In this document: one piece after another, positions 43,141-55,465 of the stretch
Position numbering within the stretch: position 1 is the first letter of the stretch
Layout of the letters: every line of letters starts with the position of its first letter
NCBI GenBank assembly: GCA_015143295.1
Contig: CM026553.1
Coordinates: forward strand, 1,612,001-1,676,000
Direction: 5' to 3'
Origin: Tetracentron sinense
Taxonomy: Eukaryota; Streptophyta; Magnoliopsida; Trochodendrales; Trochodendraceae
Length of the DNA: 64,000 bases
Notes under the pieces: generated by a model
Databases searched by the model: none
Told to the model about the DNA's origin: nothing
What the model saw: only the letters and a program-made list of their open reading frames with translations
Made by a program: the position numbers and the translations under genes

Positions 43141-46100
43141 CCTAGTACGGATCCCCGCTCTTGAAACTGAAGAAGAGCATGTTGTCTACACAATCCCCTG
43201 TCCCACCAATTGGCCCACAGCACTAGCTCAAGCCTCCACCTCCATCGGCCCTATCAGGATCCCTTACATCTCCACTAAACCTTTCACCCTCAGCCATGTA
43301 CCTGCTTCTCACTCTTTTATCATAGAGAGTTAAAGTATAGCCAATCTCACCCGAACTGGCCAGGTGTACCAACCTCCGGCAGCTGAACCGGTAAAAGGGA
43401 AAGGGAAGGAGACAAAAAATGCAAGGGTGTCAGACCTAGAGAAGGAAGCAGCAGACTCTACAGTCCTACTAAAAATATTGGAGAAGGAAGAAGAATTCAA
43501 TATTACACAATAGTTGAGAAAAACACCTGCCCATATCTCCATCATGGGTCTTCTTCTAATATCCGAGCAACATCGAAAACAGCTTCTTCAGGTATTTAAC
43601 AACACCCATGTAACACCAAACATTACAGGGTGGGGCAAGTACTAGATCCAAGAGTTATCTCCTTTATAGAAGAAGAAATACTAGATGGTGACAGGGACCA
43701 TACCTGGGCACTCTACATCACAGTACAGTGCATGGACAGAACATTATCTTCAGTGCTCATCGACAACGACTCTAGCCTAAAGATACGCACTTTATCTACA
43801 CTCTAAAGCTTGGGTATGGATCTCAGTCAGGTGAAGAAGAGATCCATGATAATCAGGTTTTTTGACAACTTGATAAGACAGAATCTAGGCGACATTGACC
43901 TGACCATCGGGGTCGGACCTGCACATTTCACTACAAATTTTCAGGTCGTGAATGTACCTGCCTCATTCACCATCATCCTTAGGAGGCCTTGGATCCACAC
44001 GGTCGGAGCCATTCCCTCTTCTCTCCCCCAGAAAATCAAGTTTATCTAGGATGACCATATGGTCGTGATCCCGTCAGAAGAGTTGGCAAGTACCCTCGGG
44101 GACGTCTAGGAGCTAGGACAGGGCTCTGCCTTTATGATTTATCAATTTGAGTAGGTTATCCTATCGTCTAGAACAGGACCAGCTACTACCATTTGTTAGA
44201 ATGATGGCCAAGATGAACTACCAACCCGGGTCAGGCCTGGGAAACAGGAATCAAGGAATGAAGAAGAGATACCTACCTCCTTGCTACACTCTGCCCTTTG
44301 GATTGGGTTACAAACCCAAGTTTGAGGACTATCTCTCCAGGCTAACACGAAAGAACAGTCGGTCGGTGAAACCAGAACCCCGACCCCACATCTCCATAAC
44401 TTTCCTAGTTAGAACCTTCCAATCCTATCCCAATACCCCAGTTGCACCAATTGCCTTAACCCCTTAGCCCAATGCCGAATCTTTAGGGATTCCAAGTCCA
44501 AAAATTTTCAGCATAGCCCAGATGTTCAATGAGCTGACTATCGAAGATGCTACTGAAGTAAAAGCTCTAGCGGGAGAGCAGATCTGCACCCTCTCCGACA
44601 GCGCCGAAGCGTCATCTAGTTGCCAGCCACTAGGCTATTCAGGGTTGGGGTAAATACAGTGTAGGACAGATTGGTCGAAGCTAGCAGTGACCAAGCATCA
44701 CCCTTATCCTCCATCTATCTCTCTTTTTGCTCCCATTGTAAAATCCAAATGTCAGGCCACTATCGGCCTCCTTTTGTTTGAGTCAGTTTTGTAAGCAGTC
44801 ATCTATTTTGTCAATGAAAATCATATGTTTTGACTCAAAATCATGTTTTCAAAAACAAACTTTTCATATCAAGTGATGACGAAATCATACGGACTCTTCT
44901 CCTGGAAGGCCTAGTGTCCTGAAGCCAACAAAAACATCGAAAACATAAGCATACTAAACTTAAGCTAATTGATTTGTCAAGAAATCACCTCTAAAAGGGC
45001 TACCCCTTAGACCTTCCTCGAACTTTCCAAAGTGTAGTATGACTCAAATTAGGAAGAGGAACTGTCCCAGGAGATTCTGGACCTCCTAGAACATAGTGAA
45101 GGGCTACTGTAGTCAAACATTGAGGACACCGAGACAGTGAACCTGGGAACCACGGATAGTCCCCAGCTAGTTAAAATTGGCACAACCATGAGCCCGTAAA
45201 AGAGAACAGATATGATCAGTTTTTTGAAGAGCGACACTGACGTCTTTGCCTAGTCATATACAGACATGCCCGACCTGGACTCAGCATTGGTGGTACACAG
45301 ACTGCACCTGAACCTTGAAGTCAGACCAGTTAGGTAGAAACTGAGATGGATGAGGCTCGAATGGTCACAGAAGGTTAAAGAAGAGGTAGAGAAGCAAATC
45401 GAAGTAGGCTTCTTGGTAGTAGCAACCTATCCTGAGTGGTTAGCTAACATTGTACCAGTATCCAAGAAGGATGGCAAGGTCCGAATGTTTATCAACTACC
45501 AGAATCTGAACAAGACAAACCCTAAAGATAACTTCCCTCTCCCGCACATCGACATTCTAGTCGAAAATACTACAGGGCACAAGATACTCTCATTCATGGA
45601 TGGTTTCTCCGGATATAACCAGATCAGAATGATAGAAGAAGACATGGAGAAGACCTTCTCCATCATCCCTTGGGGCACATTCTGCTACAAGGTAATTGCT
45701 TTCGAACTCAAGAATGCAAGGGCAACCTACCAGAGAGCCTTGATGGCACTGTTCCACGATATGATCCACAAGTCAACTGAAATCTATGTGGATAAGATGA
45801 TCGTCAAATCGCCTACTACCAGACAACACCCTGAAGACTTGAAGAGACTCTGTGACATACTCCGAGAGTTCGGCCTGAGACTGAATCCGGCCAAATGTGT
45901 CTTTGGAGCCTCATCAGGAAAGCTCCTCAGCTTCATAGTCAGCAAAAGAGGCATTAAGATCGATCCTGCCAAAGCTAAGGCTATCATCGAAATGCTAACT
46001 CCCCAAACTGAAAAGGAAATCCGTGGGTTCCTGGGTAGAATTTAGTACATCAACCGATTCATCTCTCTGCTCACTCCGATATACGAGCCGATCTTCAAGC

Positions 46101-46263
46101 TTCTCTGAAAGAATGTGCCAACATTTTGGACAGCTGAGTGTCAAGAAGCCTTTGACATAATAAAGCAATATCTCATTCATCCTCCAATACATATGCCTCC
46201 TACACCAGGACGGCCACTACTACTCTACATCTCAGTACAAGAGACTTCTAAGGGGTGCATTCT
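43141..46263 (+). pseudogene. Tat/Ogre pol part 1: protease, G-patch, RT
   Basis: Protease is at about 43735-44040; its active site reads VLIDNDSS where DNGSS is usual. A G-patch-like segment, MAKMNYQPGSGLGNRNQG, is at about 44205. A non-coding interval (44650-45037) separates it from RT. RT spans about 45200-46045 (VSKKDGKVRMFINYQNLN, FMDGFSGYNQIRM) with the catalytic motif changed to YVDKM. It then enters RNase H, FWTAECQEAFDIIKQYL, and is cut at 46263 by a solo LTR. The lesions make it inactive. Confidence 0.85.
44650..45037 (+). other. Candidate intron between protease and RT of the Tat/Ogre element
   Basis: The interval is non-coding and T-rich, starting at a GTAAATAC donor-like site and ending at GTGTAG before YDSN and the RT leader. 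Ogre elements are known to have an intron in this place. The exact borders are a guess. Confidence 0.4.
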
Positions 46264-47642
46264 TGTAGAACCCCAAAAATTTCGTATATGTCTTGGAATG
46301 CGTGTCAAGGTACGATGTGTTGTAACCTCCAAATTTCATGAAATGTGAAATTGGAAGCTTTGAGAATTTTACACGAGTACTATAAAATAATTAAATAAGA
46401 TAATTAATGATATGCCATAGTCTTAAAAAGGTCCTAGTCATGTTTAGAAGAGGTTAGAATGGAAGTGGAATGAGTCCAAGTAATGAGATTGAGTGAGAAA
46501 TGGACTCAGTGTCAAAATTGCACAACACCGATCTCTCAATCCATATTAGCGATCGATCGGTCCACAACCAATTGATCAGTAGCTATCGACTGGTTAACTA
46601 ATTTGTATGGAGAATTTTTCTAGAGAAGGTGTTTTTGACCGATCGCTCAGTCAAGAACACCGGTCGATCGGTAGGCAACCGATCGCTCAATATTAACCAC
46701 CGATCGATCGGTCTACCGCGTTTTGCAAAAATTTCATTAAGGGCTTTTTCTTCTTTTGGGCGTTACACCCTTGCTTATAAAGGCTTGCTCGAGCCATAAG
46801 GGTTCATAAACCCTTAGGGCAGAGTTTTGAGAGAGAATGACAGAAGAGAAAGTTGGTTTTTCACCCTAAGGCATCAACTTGAGAGAATCAAAGGGTTTGA
46901 AAATCGTAGATCACCACAAGCTTAGATTTCTTCAAACTCACGGCTCAAGCACGCGAGAAGCACCTCCTCCAAGCTCGACAGCAACTCCACACACGTTTAG
47001 AGGGTTCTCTTTCCCTATTCAAGATCGGTACTATATGCTACCCTCCTAGTTCATATTCTCCCTTTTCTTCCCTTCGTTCTTGTTTTCCCTAAAGTATGAA
47101 TATAATAGGAGATGGATTGTGGTGTGGAAATGGATGTTTGGCGATGGATGCCGTGTGTGTGTTTGTGATGAATGAAATGGGAAGGGCATTGTACCAATAA
47201 TGAACACATATGTATGTTGTGAGCATCAATCCATCTAGAAAAGCATGATGTAGGCCTTAACCATAATGTACGCACCAAATGTTTGATAAAATGCTGCAAT
47301 GAAGAAAATGATGATTTTGCTTGAAAATGCATGTATGAACTTTCTTTAAATTCCTAGAATGGCATGTTGTAGATTTAATCGCTTTATTAATTGCTTGGAT
47401 TATTCATCTACTGTGATGATATTATGCGCCATTTCTTATGCTTTAATTGTACACAAACAACAAGCACGACATGTAGTCCATGAGTAGGGTTTGTCACACA
47501 TGAAATACCATGTTTTGTTTTCAAGAAAACCAAGTACAAAAGTCTCGATTTATGACCACCATGTCAAGGCCAAACATAATGGTTGGTAAATAGGGGTAGG
47601 GCATATCCTAAGATATGCTTTGCTCTGATATCACAAGTTCAA

Positions 47643-48040
47643 CATAGTGGATACTAGTTGCGACGGGTTATGAACGGCAGCTAGGCATTCCCAGTCAAGC
47701 ATAAGGGATGCTAGTTTGCGACGGACTATGAATGGAAGCTAGGCATACCCAGTTCTGCATAGGGGATACTAGTTACGATGGACTATGAATGGCAGCTAGG
47801 CATACCCAGTTCAGCATAGGGGATACTAGTTGCGACGGACAATGAACGACAGCTAGGCATACCCAGTTCAGCATAGGGGATACTAGTTGCAACGGACTAT
47901 GAACGACATCTAGGCATACCTAGTTCAGCATAGGGGATACTAGTTGCAACGGGCTATAAACGGCAGCTAGGCATCCCCAGTCAAGCATAAGCGATGCTAG
48001 TTTGCAATCGACTATGAACGGCAACTAGACATACCCAATT
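47643..48040 (+). repeat. Tandem array, about seven 59-bp hairpin-forming units
   Basis: The repeating phrase is GGATACTAGTTGCGACGGAC and then TATGAACGGCAGCTAGGCAT, at intervals of 57-61 bases. CTAGTTGC can pair with GCAGCTAG in each unit, with an outer GGGAT/ATACCC pairing in some. Same LTR position as the unrelated array at 32128-32420. Confidence 0.85.
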
Positions 48041-48276
48041 TCAAGAGAATATGAACCAGGACATGACGAGTAAGACAGAAATGATAAGATAAGTTCTCAA
48101 ATGCGAAAAGAGTATTTTAAGTCAAGTCAAGGACATGATGTTTTCAAGAGCTCTTCCAATTTGATATGATGCAAGAATAAACTATAAGCTGTTTATATTT
48201 CCTGTCAATTATATGAATGGCTTCCTGCTTTACTCTGTATTTTATTGTTATGGTTGTTGGATAGTATTTGGTAGCC

Positions 48277-48297
48277 ACTGAGTATTCCATGCTCAAT
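48277..48297 (+). other. Conserved LTR hairpin copy
   Basis: ACTGAG-TATTCCATG-CTCAAT, one mismatch in six pairs, at the same position as in the other LTRs. Confidence 0.5.
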
Positions 48298-48910
48298 CGT
48301 ACTTTTGATGTCTGCAAGTGTTAGTGGAGCACCTGCTCTTTTTGACATATGTGCTCCCGATCCGTGGGAGGAAGAGGAGTACGTCGAGGAGGCCCCTGTT
48401 GAGGAGCCTCATGTAGAGGGCTACTACTAAGTGGTAGATTCTAAGTGAGTGGGGGTGAGCGTGAGAGATTATATGTAGAGCCCCGAAATTTCATTTCACT
48501 AAGAATGAATAGTGTGTGAATAGTGCCCAAGTGTGGTTTTGTACACTTATGGGTCTTATGTTAATATATGTGTTTGGAATTATGGCGTATATGTTCCAAT
48601 GGGTCTATATGTCCTTAGGGAATGTGTTGAAAGCATAAAAGAGTGTTGGAAGTGCATTGGGGAAGATTCGAGTGGTGTAAACAAGGTTTTTCAGCAAAGC
48701 AGGGGTCGATCGATCGCTCGGTCATTACCTGCGATCGATCGGTCAACTACCGATCGCTCGATAGCTGTCGCACGGTCAACTTTTTTGTATGGGGAAAAAT
48801 TTCAGAGAGTGTGTTTTCGACCGATCTCTCGGTCCATACCACCGATCGATCGGTCATACGCAGATTTTCTTCATTAAGGGTGTTTAAGACTTTAACCATC
48901 ACCCTTTGCC

Positions 48911-48918
48911 TATAAAAG
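48911..48918 (+). promoter_or_regulatory. LTR TATA box
   Basis: TATAAAAG lies about 55 bases after the palindrome cluster. The 3' LTR copy is at 55922-55929 with the same spacing. Confidence 0.7.
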
Positions 48919-49831
48919 GGCTGGGTTCGTGCCTTAAGGTTTCACAAACCCTTTGTGCATTGTTTTTGAGGGATTTGAAGAAGAGAAGGAGGAGAGGACC
49001 TTGGTGATCGTTCAAGCTTGTGGAAGATCAAGTTCTTCCTTTCCATTTGGTGTTTTCCAACCAAAAACTCACTGTTCTTGCTTGTTCTAGCCATTGGGAG
49101 TCAAACTCATTGATTTCTCTAAGGTAGATACACTCTACTACAATCTTGCAATCCTACTAGTTACTAATTATGATTCTTCTTATCTATGCCCTATCTATAT
49201 GTATTGATTTTATGTATGAAAATGTGTGATTATATACTTGGATGAAGGTTACTATTATGATGCACTCTAAGTGTTTGATAAAATACCTCTAAGGGATTTT
49301 ATGCTTAAATACGACGATTTATCTTATTAAGTGCATATGCTCGCATGTCTCGCATAAACCGATGGTTTCCATGGATTTCTCCAAGTACAAACAAAGGTTT
49401 TTCACGAAAAGACGAATAATGAATGATTCTAAGTAACTCTATGATTTCTCTAAGATCGTTTCACAAGCTCTAAGGATCATACCATGCTCACAAGGAAACT
49501 TTATGATAATGCTCTAAGATCGTCTCACAAGCTCCACGGATCACAATGAAATGCTCTAAGATCTCTAAGATTATGCTCTATGGAAATGCTCTAAGGTTAT
49601 TGCTCTATGCTCTATGTCTCTACGGATCATAATGACTCTAAATAACTCCATGAACTCACAAGAACTCATAAGGCTATGATTATCGATTGACTCACACGGT
49701 TACAGTTTTGGTTTCGAATATTATCTCACATACATTTTCACGGTTTCCATGCTTTAAGGAATTTACGGATTTCATTCTCCATGTCTTGTATGCTCCATGC
49801 CTAACCGCTTTATTGTTATTAGTTTGTATAC

Positions 49832-49852
49832 ACTGAGTATTCCATGCTCAGT
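49832..49852 (+). other. Conserved LTR hairpin, ACTGAG stem
   Basis: ACTGAG and CTCAGT pair fully around TATTCCATG. Compared with GCTGAG/CTCAGC in the intact chromovirus, both bases of the outer pair have changed together. The 3' LTR copy is at 56843-56863. Confidence 0.6.
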
Positions 49853-50315
49853 CGATATTGTTATGATCGGCAGGTGCTCGGATTCCATTCGATTTGTGTG
49901 GCGAAGAACCTTGGGTCGAGGAAGAGTACCATGACCCGGAGCCTTCCATGGATCACTATCATGACGATGGTGCTTTAGATAGGAGTCGTGACTTCGATTT
50001 CTGTTGATCGACTGACTTAGAACTTGTGTCATTTTGTTATGTGAGTGTGGGGTTTGTCCACTCCACTTTTGGGTTTCTCACACATGTATACTTGTTGGTT
50101 CTTACTTGAGCCAAGTTATAGGAGTATTCATTTTGCTTCCGCTATGTTTAGTATTTTATTTTCCGCTGTGCATTGTATTTCGTTTCCGCTATGTATATTC
50201 AGGTACTCTGACAGGTTTCCACGTGTGCTTTATGTGTCATACTGGAGGTATGATATGGCGGTCACGAGTCAAAGTATCCTTAACTCCTAGGGGGTATTTT
50301 GGGTCGCGACAGACT

Positions 50316-50327
50316 TGGTATCAGAGC
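50316..50327 (+). other. Primer-binding site of the 48474 chromovirus
   Basis: TGGTATCAGAGC, four bases after the LTR end; Met-tRNA type. Confidence 0.93.
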
Positions 50328-50688
50328 TAGTTATGTCTAACGACAGACTTAGTTAGGTCACTCAGGCTTGGCCTAAGCGGAAGTAATTCCTATGAGTTGA
50401 ACTTAGAACTCAGAAGGACTCAGTTGTCTTAGGCTTGTTACCATGACATAACCGGTATCAAGTGAATCCTTAGGTTAGTGTAGGATCCTAGAAAAGATAG
50501 ATGCCCAATGCAAGTGTCTTAGCTACGCTAGGGTACTCTAAGTTGTGATGGTATTCTTACATGTATACCTTGATGTATACTAAATGCGGTGTTAGCATTT
50601 CATGATTGTTGGATTGCTATATGATATGTGAGGTTTGGTATCCAGGTTAGACTCATGTTTTGCCAAATTGATCTCAGGATTTGATATC

Positions 50689-51947
50689 ATGAGACGTGGC
50701 AATCGGGTCGAGGTTACCATACTCGGAGGGCCGAGAGTGAAGTTCCGAGAGAAGAGGAACCGTTGTATTTCACAAATGCTATGGACTCCATAGCCGAGAC
50801 TTTGGCATTGTTGGCAGCGAGGCCTATGCCTACCCCACCGTCCACGCCTGTGCCTACACCGGTGCATCACACCGCGGGGCTCGAAGCTTTTAGGAGACTG
50901 CGGCCTCCTACATTCTATGGCACTCTGGACCCCATGGTGGCCGAGTCTTGGATTATGCAGTTGGAGAAGACCTTCCGGGCTCTCCGTTGTACCAATGAGC
51001 AAAGGGTAGAATGGGCTTCCTTCGTGATGGAAGGTGAAGCCGAACACTGGTGGAGAGCTGCCCAAAGGCAGAGGGATGTTGCTAAGGCAGGTGTGCCCTG
51101 GACTTGGGCGGAGTTCTTAGAGACTTTCAGGGAACAGTACTTTCCCAGGTTTATTTGGGAACAAAAGGCGAGAGAGTTTATGCTTTTGGAGCAAGGGTCG
51201 ATGAGCGTAGCCGAGTATGAGGCTAAGTTCACCGAGTTGTCTAGGTTTGCTCCGCACTTGGTGGCTACTGAAGACCTACAGGTCAGGAAGTTTGAGATGG
51301 GCTTGAAGGCTTTCATCCGAGATCGGGTGTCCATTCTCCAGGTAGAGTCTTGGAGAGAGATAGTAGGGAAGGCGAAGATCGCCGAAAAGAATGCGGAAGA
51401 CTTCGTGAGAAGAAGAGACAGTGGCTTCGGGAAGAGCATGTCTCAGGGTCAGTCGAGTAGTTCTTCAGAGAAGAGGACTAGGACTGCACCGTACCAGTTC
51501 TCCCAGCCGATGTCGGCTCAGAGACCTTCTTTTGCGCCTCAGGCACCGCGTCCTATGGCATCGCAAGCTACGAGGGTTATGCCTCCGGCTTCCTCCGCAT
51601 CGCAGATATTTGAGGAGTGCGCCGTATGTGGTCGTCGGCATAAGACTGGAGATTGCCGAAGAATGTCAGGTGGATGCTTCCACTGTGGCGAGATGGGCCA
51701 TATGATTCGAGATTGCCCGCGTAAGCAGTCACAGTCTGGATCACAGGGAGTACTACCTCCAGGCAGGCAGAATTCACTTCAGGGGTCTTCATCTTAGGCC
51801 TCTAGATCCTTGCAGCCTACCCAGCAGCCTCGTCAGGCGAACCAGGGCAGAGTCTTTGCCATGACTGATAGAGACGCACAGGCATCTGATGATGTTGTGC
51901 AAGGTACGCACGAACTAGTCTTTGTCGAAGTTCTAATATTGCCATGA
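50689..51947 (+). pseudogene. Gag of the 48474 chromovirus, frameshift and nonsense
   Basis: The ATG at 50689 opens MRRGN, but a one-base indel within the next few codons shifts out of the frame that carries GRGYHTRR and the rest of gag. The body (about 50763-51797) has AFRRLRPPTFYGT, EGEAEHWWRA, LEQGSMSVAEYEAKF and two zinc fingers, CAVCGRRHKTGDC and CFHCGEMGHMIRDC. A TAG at about 51795 replaces the glutamine of the intact copy (SSS*AS versus SSSQAS), consistent with C-to-T change in a CAG. The unspliced frame ends at 51945-51947. Confidence 0.88.
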
Positions 51948-52040
51948 TATGTTCGTATCTATATATATCCTATGTGGTGTTTTGCGATGTTGTATCTATA
52001 TGTATAGTTGTGTTATAACTGGGATGATTCAAATTCTCAG
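51904..52040 (+). other. Candidate 137-bp intron between gag and pol
   Basis: The donor CAAG|GTACGCACGA is identical to that of the intact element, and the acceptor is AATTCTCAG|GT. The interval is T- and A-rich. Joining gives [15 protein letters not shown] in frame with pol. The interior has drifted far from that of 13745-13876 while the ends and reading frame are kept. Confidence 0.76.
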
Positions 52041-55000
52041 GTTCGTTGCTCGTAAATGAATGTTTGGCAAGAGTGTTGATAGACACAGGATCCACTCACT
52101 CGTTCGTTTCACCAAGCTTTGCCAAAGGCTTTACGTCCGAGCCAAGCAAACTACCTAGGGAGTTGTCCATTTCGACTCCATTGGGAAAATCTATTGAGAC
52201 AGATAAAGTGTATCTGGATAGTGTTGTACAAGTCATGCAGCACGAGTTGCCAGTCGACTTGATCCTTCTGGGATTTCAGGATTGGGATTTCGTTGTCATC
52301 CTAGGTATGGATTGGCTCTCAACTCACCATGGACACGTGGCGTGTTTCGAGAAGGTGGTGCATTTTAAACCCGTGGGGTTAAAGCCGTTTCATTTCAGGG
52401 GACTTCAGAGAAGAGACATTGCCCGCTTTGCAGCTCTTAGTCTCGAGGGTGTAGAAGTGCGAGACACCACACCCATTCCGGTGGTATGTGAGTATATGGA
52501 TGTTTTTCCGGAAACCTTGCCGGGATTGCCTCCCGATCGTGCAATCGAGTTTGCGATTGAGCTAACTCCAGGCACAGTTCCGATTTCAAGAGCTCCGTAT
52601 AGGATGGCCCCTATTGAGCTTAAGGAGTTAAAAGAGCAGTTAGAAGAATTGCAAGGCCTTGGTTTTATCCGGCCAAGTGTTTCACCTTGGGGAGCTCCGG
52701 TTCTCTTCGTGAAGAAGAAAGATGGATCAATGCCTATGTGCATTGATTACAGGCAATTGAACAAGGTCACGATCAAGAATCGTTATCCATTGCCTCGGAT
52801 AGACGACTTGTTTGACCAATTGAAGGGTGCACAGTTTTTCTCCAAGATTGACCTTCGATCTAGTTATCATCAGTTGAAGATCAAGAAAGAGGACATTCCG
52901 AAGACAGCATTCCGAACTCGATACGGTCATTACGAGTTTTTGGTCATGTCTTTTGGACTGACTAACGCGCCGGCAGCATTCATGGATTTGATGAATCGGG
53001 TGTTCAAATCGTCTCTCGATCAATGTGTGATCGTGTTCGTAGATGATATCCTTGTGTATTCACAGTCACAGGAGGATCACACGAGAGATCTTCGTCTGGT
53101 ATTGCAGACACTTCGAGAGCATAGTCTGTATGCTAAGTTGAGCAAGTGTGAGTTCTGGCTGAACAAGGTGTCTTTTCTTGGACACGTGGTATCTGCTGAA
53201 GGTATTTCAGTTGATCCTGTAAAGATTGAAGCAGTGATGAATTGGGAAAGGCCGAAGAGTGTCACCGAGATTCGTAGTTTCCTCGGGTTGGCAGGATATT
53301 ACAGAAGGTTTGTGGAAGGATTTTTAAGTTTAGTAGCTCCGCTTACCTATCTCACACGGAAGAACATGAGGTTAACTTGGAGTGATAAGTGCGAGGCTAG
53401 TTTCTTGGAGTTGAAAAACAAGCTTACTTCGGCTCCTGTTCTCACAGTTCTATCTGGGAGCGGTGGTTTCGAAGTCTATAGTGATGCTTCACTAGTGGGA
53501 CTTGGATGTGTTTTGATGCAGCATAAAAAGGTGGTGGCCTATGCTTCCCGTCAGCTGAAGGAGCATGAGCAGAATTACCCCACACATGACTTAGAGCTCG
53601 CTGCGGTCATTTTTGCACTAAAACTTTGGCGTCACTACCTCTACGGAGAAGAGTTTGTGGTGTTCACAGACCACAAGAGCTTGAAGTATCTTTTCCTCCA
53701 GAAGGAGTTGAATATGAGACAGCGTCGTTGGATGGAGTTCATGAAGGACTACGACTGTTCCATCCAGTACCACCCGGGTAAGGCTAACGTGGTAGCCGAT
53801 GCTCTTAGCAGAAAACCTTACGGAGTTATGGCTCAATTGAGAGTGCAAGAGTGGAAGTTATTACATGATATGTGTCATTTGGACACTACTCTCAGGCATG
53901 TCACCTATGGACCGATAATGTCCAACGTGGTGGTTAGGCCACAGATCCTAAGCCAGATCAAGGAGTTACAGAGTTCAGATGTTGAGTTGCTTGCTTACCG
54001 AGACAAGTCGGTGAGTAACTGCAATCAGGAGTTCGCTTTAAATGATGATGGTGCTATCACATTTAAGGACAGGTTGTGTGTCCTCGCCGACACAGTTTTG
54101 AGGGATGAAATTTTGAATGAAGCTCACCGATCAAAGTACACGGTACATCCGGGAGGTACTAAGATGTACCAGAATCTCAAGAAGCACTACTGGTGGCGAA
54201 ACATGAAGAGGGAAGTCGCTGAGTACGTCACCAGATGTTTGATTTGCCAACAGGTAAAAGCCGAACATCAAAGGCCGGCAGGTCTTTTGCAGTCCCTTCC
54301 TATTCCGGAGTGGAAATGGGAGAACATCTCGATGGATTTCATTATGGGTTTGCCGCGAACGGCGAAGGGCTCCGATGCTATTTGGGTGATTGTGGACAGG
54401 TTGACTAAGTCTACACATTTTATTCCGTACCGAACTACTTTCAATGCAAATCAGTTGGTAGCCCTATATGTTAAGGAGGTGGTTCGACTGCACGGTGTGC
54501 CAGTTTCTATCGTGTCTGATCGAGATCCTCGGTTTACTTCCAGGTTTTGGAAAACTTTCCAGGATGCTATGGGTTCTCGTTTAGAATTCAGTACCGCCTT
54601 CCATCCTCAGACCGATGGACCAACGGAGAGGGTGAATCAAGTAGTGGAGGATATGCTCCGAGCTTGTATGCTGGATTTTCAGGGTAGTTGGGAGGAACAG
54701 TTGCCATTGGTTGAGTTTGCCTACAACAATAGCTATCAAGCAAGCATCCAGATGGCACCTTTTGAAGCTCTGTATGGTCGGAGTTGTCGATCACCGCTAT
54801 ACTGGGATGAAGTTGGTGAGAGGAAAATTTCTTGGTCCTGAGTTGATAGAGCGGACCGCAGAAAGGGTCAAAATTATCCGGGAGCGATTGAAAAGTGCTC
54901 AGGATAGGCAGAAGAGCTATGCGGATATATGCCGCAGAGATTTAGAGTTCCGAGTTGGAGATCGGGTCTTTGTGAAGATTTCGCCGAGTCGGGGAATCAT

Positions 55001-55373
55001 GCGATTCGGGAAGAAGGGAAAGCTCAGTCCTAGGTACGTGGGACCATTTGAGATCGTCACAAGGGTTGGTGAGGTTGCTTACAGGGTAGCACTACCGCCT
55101 CACATGGCAGCGGTCCACAATGTATTTCACGTCTCTATGCTTAGAAAATACATTTCGGATCCGTCTCACATCATCGCTCTTGATCCTGTTGAGATTCGAG
55201 AGGATCTTTCGTTGGTTGAGCAACCAGTTCAGATTCTGGATCGTCGAGATCAAGTGTTGCGAACCAAGACTATCCCTTTAGTCCTAGTGAAGTGGCAACC
55301 TCATTCCAAGGAAGAGGCTACATGGGAGCGAGAAGCGGAAGTGAAGGAAAAGTACCCTCACTTGTTTGAGTAG
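52041..55373 (+). pseudogene. Pol of the 48474 chromovirus, one-base frameshift
   Basis: The frame is open from the intron to 54841: protease ([10 protein letters not shown]), RT with FVDDILVYS, RNase H ([26 protein letters not shown]) and integrase ([30 protein letters not shown]; the intact copy has GQTERVNQ). Near 54825 an extra T turns ERKILGPEL into ERKISWS*; the remainder, with a chromodomain-like tail, is open in another frame to 55373. The single lesion is probably recent. Confidence 0.9.
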
Positions 55374-55450
55374 TTTTCCTTGTTAGTTTTGTGTGTATTT
55401 TGTTCTTGTTATGTTTTTGGCATCGTTCTAATTTCGAGGATGAAATTCTT

Positions 55451-55465
55451 GTAAGGGGGGAGGGA
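55451..55465 (+). other. Polypurine tract of the 48474 chromovirus
   Basis: GTAAGGGGGGAGGGA lies directly before the 3' LTR. Confidence 0.9.

Larger units (their letters stand above)
46264..48473 (+). mobile_element. Solo LTR, left part (2,210 bp), inserted in Tat RNase H
   Basis: It starts TGTAGAACCCC; its 3' part is at 57323-57583, ending GGGTCGTGACA. The flank is ATTCT on the left (46259-46263) and GTTCT on the right (57584-57588), a TSD with one mismatch. Removing the insert restores the RNase H reading TSKGCIL-AQHDETVRTEQ. The palindrome cluster is at about 46545-46714 and TATAAAG at 46776-46782, with an array at 47643-48040. The LTR was later split by the element at 48474-57322. Confidence 0.88.
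48474..50311 (+). repeat. 5' LTR of the 48474 chromovirus (1,838 bp)
   Basis: It runs from TGTAGAGCCCC to GGGTCGCGACA. Palindromes of the CCGATCGATCGG type lie at 48705-48857, TATAAAAG at 48911-48918, an irregular CTCTAAGATCGT/CACGGATCA array at about 49430-49625, and the hairpin ACTGAG-TATTCCATG-CTCAGT at 49832-49852, perfectly paired. Confidence 0.93.

Noticed and set aside
50034..50330. Hydrophobic frame near the 5' LTR end, repeated at 57015
   Set aside because: It lies in the LTR end and runs into the primer-binding site; present only because the LTR is duplicated.
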